This document shows positions 5,779 to 11,145 of a stretch of 45,433 nucleotides of DNA, one piece after another. The stretch comes from a virus, in the IMG/VR virus record IMGVR_UViG_3300045885_000402, positions 1 to 45,433 of that record; one strand, written 5' to 3'. The translations under genes were made by a program, and so were the position numbers. A model generated the notes under the pieces. That model was not told the origin of the DNA, ran no database searches, and worked only from the letters and a program-made list of their open reading frames with translations. How positions within the stretch are numbered: the stretch's first letter is position 1; every line of letters starts with the position of its first letter.

Positions 5779-6302
5779 GCGCGGCCCTCATCCAGCGCAT
5801 CGCGTTCCGGGTGCTGCCGGCGCACCTGAAGCAGGTCCTGCTCGCGATGGCGAACTACGCCCAGGCGGATGGGAGCGGGTGCCGGCCGGCGCTCGCGACG
5901 CTCGCTGCGTGGACCGGGCGCAGTCCGGCGCGCACCAAGGTGGTGGTCCGCGAGCTCCGCCTCCGCGGGCTCATCGTCGTCACGAAGCGGCACGCGCCGC
6001 ATCGGCCGGCGGAGTATCGACTCCGGCTCCGTGCGATCGAGGCGTTGCCCTCGGCGAGGCACGAACCGCAACAGCTCACGCTCGAGGGATTTCTCGTCGA
6101 AACAGGCCAGAAGACACACGATGCACAGGGTGACCCCGCGAATGGCGTGGGGTTGCGCGCGTTTTCCACAATTTCCACAGGCATTCACAGATCGCCGGCG
6201 ATCAGAAAAGGGATCGCCCACGCCCCCCGATCCGTTAAGGGATCCGTGTACAGAGATACCAGTACCTCGCGCGCGCGCGAGAGAACGACCGCAGGCCGAT
6301 GA
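5775..6302 (+). CDS. HTH_36-type replication-associated DNA-binding protein
   Basis: 175 residues. Residues 10-75 (LPAHLKQVLLAMANYAQADGSG, then PALATLAAWTGRSPARTKVVVRELRLRGLIVV) match the winged HTH_36 domain found at the N-terminus of phage and plasmid replication initiators. The C-terminal 80 residues are basic, poorly structured and lack the usual helicase-loader part, so the protein may be shortened relative to its relatives. The gene contains a lower-GC stretch (6160-6280) that could be an origin, but I see no clear iteron set. The start is fixed by the ATGA overlap. Confidence 0.65.
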   Translation: MSAALIQRIAFRVLPAHLKQVLLAMANYAQADGSGCRPALATLAAWTGRSPARTKVVVRELRLRGLIVVTKRHAPHRPAEYRLRLRAIEALPSARHEPQQLTLEGFLVETGQKTHDAQGDPANGVGLRAFSTISTGIHRSPAIRKGIAHAPRSVKGSVYRDTSTSRARERTTAGR

Positions 6303-6760
6303 CCAAACGCTACGCCGAAGCCACCGAGGTGCCGGTCACGCGCAGCAAGCAGCAGGTCGAAGCCTTGCTCGTGCAGCACAAAGCCGAGGGGTTCCACACG
6401 GGGTGGGATGCCCAGCGCGACATCATCGAGTTTCTCTGGAAGGGCAAGCAGATCCGGTTCGTCTTGCCGCGTCCCGATCGCAAGGACTTCAAGTTCACAC
6501 GCAGCGGCGCCTGGCGCAACGACCGGCAGATCACGCAAGCGATCGAACAGGCGGAGCGGCAACGCTGGCGGGCGCTCTACCTCGTGATCCGCGCGAAGCT
6601 CGAATCGGTCGAAGCGGGCATCGCGGTGTTCGAGGAAGAGTTCATGGCCTTCATCGTCGTGCCGGGCCGGAACCAGACCGTCGGCGAGCTCCTCTTGCCG
6701 CGCATTGCGGCCGGCAGCTTCGACATCAGCCACGCCTTACCGGCGGCGGCGGGCGAGTGA
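6299..6760 (+). CDS. Conserved phage protein of unknown function
   Basis: 153 residues. MTKRYAEATEVPVTRSKQQVE, GRQIRFVLP-type KQIRFVLPRPDRKDF and RQRWRALYLVIRAKLESVEAG followed by FEEEFMAFIVVP form a pattern seen in many tailed phages, including those of actinobacteria and proteobacteria. It is always annotated hypothetical. The long central helix and absence of catalytic motifs do not indicate an enzyme. It is coupled to the HTH_36 gene (ATGA) and to the next gene (GTGA), so it probably belongs to the same DNA-metabolism transcript. Confidence 0.7.
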   Translation: MTKRYAEATEVPVTRSKQQVEALLVQHKAEGFHTGWDAQRDIIEFLWKGKQIRFVLPRPDRKDFKFTRSGAWRNDRQITQAIEQAERQRWRALYLVIRAKLESVEAGIAVFEEEFMAFIVVPGRNQTVGELLLPRIAAGSFDISHALPAAAGE

Positions 6761-7116
6761 GCACGATGACGGACGTCGCGCCTTTGGTCCCGGTGATTCC
6801 ACAGGTCGAGTGGGTGCGCCACACCGCCGCACTGCACTGCGGCTTCTGCGTGCCGCGCCGCATCATCCCGCCTGGCGAGCTGCACATCGTCTTCGGCCGC
6901 GCCCGCGTCTTTCGTCGGTGCGCCGAGTGCGCGCAGGCCTGGGGATTCCAGCCGCCGGCACCCATCGCGCCGCCGCCGGTGCCGGAGGTGCCACCGGAAG
7001 CCCCGCTCGAGGACTGGCGCGCGGCGCTCGCTCGCCTCGCGGCGCGCCTCGGGTTCAGTCCCCCAGCGGATCACAAAGCCCGGGCCGCCGGCACGCGGGA
7101 CGAGGAGTGGTACTGA
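6757..7116 (+). CDS. Zinc-ribbon protein with proline-rich linker
   Basis: 119 residues from GTG 6757 (GTGA overlap); ATG 6766 would remove three. Two knuckles, CGFC and CAEC, frame the segment PRRIIPPGELHIVFGRARVFRRC, a four-Cys ribbon. A proline-rich linker (PPAPIAPPPVPEVPPE) connects to a short helix and a disordered acidic end. No family recognised beyond zinc ribbon. Confidence 0.55.
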   Translation: MSTMTDVAPLVPVIPQVEWVRHTAALHCGFCVPRRIIPPGELHIVFGRARVFRRCAECAQAWGFQPPAPIAPPPVPEVPPEAPLEDWRAALARLAARLGFSPPADHKARAAGTRDEEWY

Positions 7117-7117
7117 C

Positions 7118-7300
7118 ATGACCGTGGCCGAAGCGATCGCGTATCTGCTCGACGAGTTTCGACTCGAGGAATACATCGATGTGGTCCGCGATGACGCCCG
7201 GGAGGAGGAAGGGTTCGAGGGGCTCTCGTGGGATCACCCGAAGGTGCAGCGATTTCAAGAGGCGTGCGCGACGCTGCGCGCGGCAGCGGAGGAGCCATGA
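7118..7300 (+). CDS. Small acidic helical protein
   Basis: 60 residues, start 1 nt after the previous stop. It is strongly acidic (EFRLEEYIDVVRDDAREEEGFEG) with predicted helices and no Cys. Coupled to the next gene by ATGA. No family recognised. Small acidic early phage proteins can mimic DNA or bind host enzymes, but that is only a possibility here. Confidence 0.5.
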   Translation: MTVAEAIAYLLDEFRLEEYIDVVRDDAREEEGFEGLSWDHPKVQRFQEACATLRAAAEEP

Positions 7301-7506
7301 GCGACCCGTCTGACATCAAGGTGCTCGCTCAGGAGATCGCCGACGACCTGTTCATGAACGGGCAGGGGCAGGAGGCGACACGGTTGGTGCTCACCGTCGA
7401 TCGGCCGCTGAAACTCGACCTGGGCGGCCTCTCCAAGCCGGTCGTCGTGGACCGTATTGCCCGCGCCTTGAAGCGTGCGCGGCAGGCGGCGGCTGATGTG
7501 CCGTGA
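7297..7506 (+). CDS. Small unrecognised early protein
   Basis: 69 residues from ATG 7297 (ATGA overlap). It contains an alternating helix-strand pattern (DIKVLAQEIADDLF, then RLVLTVDRPLKLD, then VVVDRIARALKRARQ). No motif recognised. It lies mid-operon, between the acidic protein and a Cys-containing protein. Confidence 0.5.
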   Translation: MSDPSDIKVLAQEIADDLFMNGQGQEATRLVLTVDRPLKLDLGGLSKPVVVDRIARALKRARQAAADVP

Positions 7507-7727
7507 TGCCTGACGCCAGCTTCTACGCGCGCACGGCCTCCGGGGACCTGGCGTGTCGCCTCTGTCACGCGCTGCACGGGCGGCACGAGCCGGACTGTCC
7601 GCTGATCGTGCTGCACGTCCGCGTGCAGGAGCTCGGGGGGCAGCTGGGGCTCTATGTGGCGACGATGCGTGAGGTGATCGAGAGCGTCGAGGCCATGCTC
7701 CGTGGCGAGCCGTCCGGTGATTCATGA
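7503..7727 (+). CDS. Small CxxC...HxxxC protein
   Basis: 74 residues from GTG 7503 (GTGA overlap) or ATG 7506. CRLCHALHGRHEPDC in the first third looks like a compact zinc knuckle (CxxC-H-HxxxC). The remainder is one amphipathic helix ending in an acidic tail. Unknown function; another member of the set of mini zinc proteins in this early region. Confidence 0.5.
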   Translation: MMPDASFYARTASGDLACRLCHALHGRHEPDCPLIVLHVRVQELGGQLGLYVATMREVIESVEAMLRGEPSGDS

Positions 7728-7821
7728 CTCCCTGGGGCGCGCAGTGCTGCTGCTACTGGTGACTTGTTATCTCTGGTACCTGATGTCGTGTGTGGTGCGG
7801 TATTCGGCCGCGTGGCCGTGA
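7717..7821 (+). CDS. 34-residue single-TM peptide
   Basis: GTG 7717 opens MIHDSLGRAVLLLLVTCYLW, continuing as a hydrophobic helix to YSAAWP and stopping at 7819-7821. One transmembrane helix with a short exposed N-terminus is predicted. It overlaps the preceding gene by 11 nt, in keeping with the coupling pattern, but the start codon is weak. Confidence 0.35.
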   Translation: MIHDSLGRAVLLLLVTCYLWYLMSCVVRYSAAWP

Positions 7822-7839
7822 CGGTCGACGCGGTGACGC

Positions 7840-8115
7840 GTGACAGGACCAGCCGGTTGGTATCGCTGCGCGCATTGTCAGCGGGTCATGCCGCGCGCGA
7901 GCACGAAGCAGTGGGTGAAGAGCTATTGCGACACGGCCGATCGCATCGTGCATCTGATGCGGCACACGGAGGACGACATGCCCTTGAAACGCGGGAGCTC
8001 GCAGAAAGTGATCCGGCAGAACATCCGCACGGAGATCGCGCATGGCAAACCAGCGAAGCAGGCGGTGGCGATCGCGCTCCGCACCGCCGGCGTGGCGAAG
8101 AAACGCGGCAAGTAA
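7840..8115 (+). CDS. Zinc-knuckle protein fused to a DUF6496-like domain
   Basis: 91 residues from GTG 7840. Residues 1-45 (WYRCAHCQRVMPRASTKQW, then VKSYCDTADRIVHLMR) are a known small phage zinc-binding type. Residues 47-91 (MPLKRGSSQKVIRQNI, then GKPAKQAVAIALRTAG) match DUF6496-like basic mini-proteins that normally occur alone. No stop separates the two. GGAGG at 7966-7970 lies 7 nt before Met 47 (ATG 7978), so an internal start giving the DUF6496 part alone is likely. Functions of both parts are unknown; the second half is strongly basic and may bind nucleic acid. Confidence 0.6.
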   Translation: MTGPAGWYRCAHCQRVMPRASTKQWVKSYCDTADRIVHLMRHTEDDMPLKRGSSQKVIRQNIRTEIAHGKPAKQAVAIALRTAGVAKKRGK

Positions 8116-8138
8116 GTGAGGACCGACAGGAGACACAG

Positions 8139-8360
8139 ATGATCGACAAGCCGTATGCCTATCACGAGCCATCAGCCGAGGGGCTGGCGCGCATCACCCG
8201 CCTCCGCGAGCACTACGCGGCGGGAGAGCGGCTCATTCGCGAGGTGTGTCCGAGCTCGCGCGAGCAGTCTATTGCCATCACCAACAACGAGCAGACCGCG
8301 ATGTGGGCGGTCAAAGCGGTGGTGTTCAACGACCCCGCCTCTGTTGTGAAACGTGACTAA
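8139..8360 (+). CDS. acb2-like: Acb2-like cyclic-oligonucleotide sponge (anti-CBASS)
   Basis: 73 residues. The C-terminal half SSREQSIAITNNEQ, then TAMWAVKAVVFNDP, reproduces the hallmark of the Acb2/DUF7681 family: a SREQS-x-A-x-T helix start, an E two-turn spacing and a MWA-x-x-A helix. The N-terminal part (YHEPSAEGLARITRLREHYA) gives the YH-P-x-x-x-x-x-R pattern and first helix. Known members are small helical oligomers that bind cyclic di- and trinucleotide signals and so block CBASS-type immunity. A clean AGGAG (8128-8132) precedes ATG 8139 by 6 nt, unlike the coupled neighbours, suggesting strong independent expression. Identification is by motif memory, without a search. Confidence 0.75.
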   Translation: MIDKPYAYHEPSAEGLARITRLREHYAAGERLIREVCPSSREQSIAITNNEQTAMWAVKAVVFNDPASVVKRD

Positions 8361-8369
8361 CGCCCCCGC

Positions 8370-8465
8370 GTGAGGGACCCGTTCGTCCGGATCCTCGTGC
8401 AATCCCTGGTGCTCGTGGCGCTCGCGCTCGCGACGATGTACGCCGTCGAGTGCGCGCTCCGTTGA
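8370..8465 (+). CDS. 31-residue single-TM peptide
   Basis: GTG 8370 to TGA 8465: a short charged start (MRDPFVRI) and one hydrophobic helix (LVQSLVLVALALATMYAV) ending in ECALR. The frame directly follows the Acb2-like gene (9 bp gap). No classic Shine-Dalgarno sequence is seen. Typical of small phage membrane peptides of unknown role. Confidence 0.4.
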   Translation: MRDPFVRILVQSLVLVALALATMYAVECALR

Positions 8466-8513
8466 GTGAGCGCCCCGTCAACGTGTCGTGTCAGAGAGAA
8501 GGAGAGTTCTGCG

Positions 8514-9356
8514 ATGCCATCCAAAGTGGTTCAGATCAACGGGGTCATGACCTGGCAGGAGGAGCAGCCGAGCGTGCCGCCTCCCGTGTTCCCGACGCCT
8601 CCCATTGTGATCCCGCCTGACGCGATCGCGCCCGGCGTGCCCACGCACCCGATTGTGCTGCCACCGCCGGTGCCGACGCACCCCATCGTGATTCCGCCGA
8701 GTGCGATCGCCCCCGGCGTGCCCGCCCATCCCATCGTGCTGCCGCCGGTCTACCCGGCGCACCCGATCGTGATTCCACCGGACGCGGCCGCGCCCGGCGT
8801 GCCGTCGCATCCGATCTACCTGCCACCGTCGATCTGGCCGAGCCCCGGTCACCCGGCGCATCCGATCGTGCTGCCGCCCGACTCGATCTCGGACGGCGTG
8901 CCGACGCACCCGATTTACATCCCGGTCTTCCCCGCACATCCGATCGTGATCCCGCCGGGGTCCATCGCCCCCGGTGTGCCGACGCATCCGATCGTGCTGC
9001 CGCCGCCCGTGCCGGCGCATCCGATCGTGATTCCCCCGGATGCCATCAGCCCCGGTGTCCCCGAGCATCCGATCGTCCTGCCCCCGAGCATCTGGGGACC
9101 GACCGATCCGCGGCCCACGCCTCCGATCGTGCTGCCGCCTGACAAGCCCCAGCCGCCGCCAGGACAAGTCACGCCGCCCGCGGCCGGCGTGCCGATCCAC
9201 GGGTCGATGGTGTGGCTTGAGGGCCGCGGCTGGGTCTTTATCCCTGACGCGGTCGTGCCCATGCCGCCGGGAGGTGGGTCGGGCGAATGGACGCCGCCGG
9301 CGCAGCCACCGACCCCGACGCATCCGATTCAGCCCACGGTCCCGGAGCCGAAGTAA
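8514..9356 (+). CDS. HPIVxPP-repeat proline-rich protein
   Basis: 280 residues. A short head (MPSKVVQINGVMTWQEE) is followed by about 13 imperfect units of the kind [PAST]HPIV[LI]PP spaced by 5-20 residues (for example DAIAPGVPTHPIVLPP). The tail (GSMVWLEGRGWVFIPDAVVP) resembles the head in having a W-rich strand. Proline-rich HPI repeat proteins of this style occur in many short-tailed phages and have no assigned function. The repeats probably form an extended polyproline rod linking two small folded ends. Strong ribosome site AAGGAGAG (8499-8506). The DNA repeats also create long Gly-rich open frames on the other strand, which are not genes. Confidence 0.75.
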   Translation: MPSKVVQINGVMTWQEEQPSVPPPVFPTPPIVIPPDAIAPGVPTHPIVLPPPVPTHPIVIPPSAIAPGVPAHPIVLPPVYPAHPIVIPPDAAAPGVPSHPIYLPPSIWPSPGHPAHPIVLPPDSISDGVPTHPIYIPVFPAHPIVIPPGSIAPGVPTHPIVLPPPVPAHPIVIPPDAISPGVPEHPIVLPPSIWGPTDPRPTPPIVLPPDKPQPPPGQVTPPAAGVPIHGSMVWLEGRGWVFIPDAVVPMPPGGGSGEWTPPAQPPTPTHPIQPTVPEPK

Positions 9357-9413
9357 CCAGCGCGCGACGAAGGGTGGGCCCCGAGCCCGCCCTTCGCCCC
9401 GAGGAAGCGACCC

Positions 9414-10079
9414 ATGACGCTACGTCCTGAATTGTCCGACCTGCCCGCACGGATACGGCGGCTCCCGCTCGACGCGCGCGGCTATCCCGTGCCGTGGTTC
9501 GTGGCGTGGGAGAACGGCGTGCCCGAGTTCCGCGCGATGGACGCACGCAAGTTTGCCGACGCGATCAAGTACCGCCAGTGCTGGGTCTGCGGCGAGCCGA
9601 TGGGCGTGCACCTGTCCTTCGTCATCGGGCCGATGTGCGCGATCAACCGCACGACCTCGGAACCGCCCTGTCACCACGAGTGCGCGGTCTGGTCCGCGCG
9701 CAACTGTCCGTTCCTCACGCGGCCGCACATGGTCCGCCGGGAGGCCGGGCTGCCCGAGGACGTCCAGCACGCTGCCGGCCTGCCGATCCTGCGGAACCCG
9801 GGCGCTGTCTGCGTCTGGACCACGAGGCGCTTCGACGTGCACCGCGCCGTCGCCGGGAACGCGGGGCCGTTGCTGGCGCTCGGGTCGCCCGAGCGCGTCG
9901 AGTGGTTCGCCGAAGGCCGCCCGGCGACCCGGGCCGAGGTCGAGGCGTCCATCGACAGCGGGCTCCCGGCCTTGCACGAAGCGGCCGACCTCGAGCGGAC
10001 GGCCGTGCGGCGGGTGCAGGCGCACGCCGAGATTGAGCGCGAACGCGAGGCGGTCGCGCGGTTGTTCCCGGCGGCATGA
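9414..10079 (+). CDS. Conserved phage protein with Cys/His cluster
   Basis: 221 residues. GYPVPWFVAWENGVPEF near the start, then CWVCGEPMG, FVIGPMCAINRTTSEPPCH and CAVWSARNCPFL form a Cys/His-rich domain (residues 55-105) that should bind one or two zincs. The C-terminal half is helical. The arrangement is known from many proteobacterial phages and prophages as a hypothetical protein. Start ATG 9414; it follows the proline-rich gene by 57 bp and its stop overlaps a possible ATG at 10076. Confidence 0.7.
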   Translation: MTLRPELSDLPARIRRLPLDARGYPVPWFVAWENGVPEFRAMDARKFADAIKYRQCWVCGEPMGVHLSFVIGPMCAINRTTSEPPCHHECAVWSARNCPFLTRPHMVRREAGLPEDVQHAAGLPILRNPGAVCVWTTRRFDVHRAVAGNAGPLLALGSPERVEWFAEGRPATRAEVEASIDSGLPALHEAADLERTAVRRVQAHAEIEREREAVARLFPAA

Positions 10080-10132
10080 ATGGAAGATCGTGCGTGCCGA
10101 TCTACTCGGCCGCGTGGCCCGAGCGAGGCGTG

Positions 10133-10339
10133 ATGGCGAAGCGACGACAGGGGTTCGCGGTGCTCGATCCCGCGCGGCAGTGGGAGATCGCGAGTCAGGG
10201 TGGGAAAGCGGCGCACGCGCAGAAGGTCGCGCACCGGTGGACGTCCGCGGAGGCGGCGGCGGCCGGGCGCAAGGGCGGCCAGGCCGCGCAGCGCCGGCGG
10301 CTCGAGCGGGAGCGCACCGCGCGCACGAAGGGCGCGTGA
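10133..10339 (+). CDS. KGG-motif (GsiB-like) protein
   Basis: 68 residues from ATG 10133. GFAVLDPARQWEIASQGGKAAH and HRWTSAEAAAAGRKGGQAA are two KGG units as in bacterial stress proteins of the KGG/GsiB type. They are hydrophilic and probably disordered, followed by a basic tail. An upstream in-frame ATG 10076 overlaps the previous stop and would add 19 unlike residues. Last gene of the rightward early block before the leftward operon. Confidence 0.65.
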   Translation: MAKRRQGFAVLDPARQWEIASQGGKAAHAQKVAHRWTSAEAAAAGRKGGQAAQRRRLERERTARTKGA

Positions 10340-10398
10340 TGGTCGGCCCGCGTCAACCGTTCTCGACGAGAACAGTTGACGCCATCGCCGCCGCGCGC

Positions 10399-11145
10399 TT
10401 ATTTCGAGGCGGCGCCACGTAGACGTGCGAACCGCTTTTCCGCGGCTTGTTTGGAGATGCCCCACTGCTTGGCGCAGGCGCTCGGGGACCAGTCAAGTTT
10501 GGTGGCCTCCTGTCGCCATTGGTGAGCCTCCGGCAGCAACTTGGGTGCCTTCTGCGCGAGCTTCTTGAGCTCCTCAATGGCGGCGAGGAGCTCCTCGCGC
10601 GTGAAGCCCTCCGCCGCCGCCACGACGCGCGCGACCCGATCGCGCCACCCGTTACTGAGGTGCCGTAGCCGGGTCAGGCGGGCCTTGCGGGCGTGTTCCT
10701 CGAAACTCACGCCGGTGCGTGCGAGATACGCCGCACGATGGCCTATAGGGGCCTTCCCCTGGTTCCATCCATAGCGGGTCCAGTAGTCGGTCAGGCTCTG
10801 TGCGGCATGCGGGTGGGCCGTCGCGACGGCGTCGAGGGGCCGCCGGTAGCGCGCCTCATCCGCCCGCGTGCGATCCATCGCCGCGGCCAACGCGACCCGT
10901 TCCTCGGGTGTCACATAAAAGCGCGCGACGTCCCGCGCGTCGACCGTCTGCAGCGCGAGGAAATAATCAAATTCCCCAGGGAGGAAATGATAGGCGCCGG
11001 TGGCATCGGTGTAATCGCGCCAGTCGTTCGACTGCAACATCTCCATCGTGGCGCGCGTCAGGTCGCCGAGCCGGCCCATGTTCGGAACGGCGCGCGCAAA
11101 CCGGTCGACGTGATCGCCGTGTGTTTTGAGGGCCTTGGTACTCAT
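10399..11145 (-). CDS. HTH-tailed partner protein of the HNH-helicase
   Basis: 248 residues, coupled to the helicase gene by an ATGA overlap (11142-11145), so the pair is expressed together. The C-terminus LDWSPSACAKQWGISKQAAEKRF is a helix-turn-helix (positions 217-240). The middle is helix-rich (ARVVAAAEGFTREELLAAIEELKKL). The N-terminal 110 residues carry a WRDYTDATGAYHFLPGEFDYFLAL segment with several aromatics. I do not recognise the family. As the second gene of a two-gene leftward unit it may target the nuclease-helicase to DNA or regulate it. Confidence 0.6.
   Translation of the reverse strand: MSTKALKTHGDHVDRFARAVPNMGRLGDLTRATMEMLQSNDWRDYTDATGAYHFLPGEFDYFLALQTVDARDVARFYVTPEERVALAAAMDRTRADEARYRRPLDAVATAHPHAAQSLTDYWTRYGWNQGKAPIGHRAAYLARTGVSFEEHARKARLTRLRHLSNGWRDRVARVVAAAEGFTREELLAAIEELKKLAQKAPKLLPEAHQWRQEATKLDWSPSACAKQWGISKQAAEKRFARLRGAASK

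Noticed and set aside
8478-9323. Long Arg/Gly-rich frames on the - strand under the proline-rich gene, and CRISPR-like periodicity
   Set aside because: The periodicity comes from HPIVxPP codons with irregular spacing; there are no constant repeats with unique spacers.
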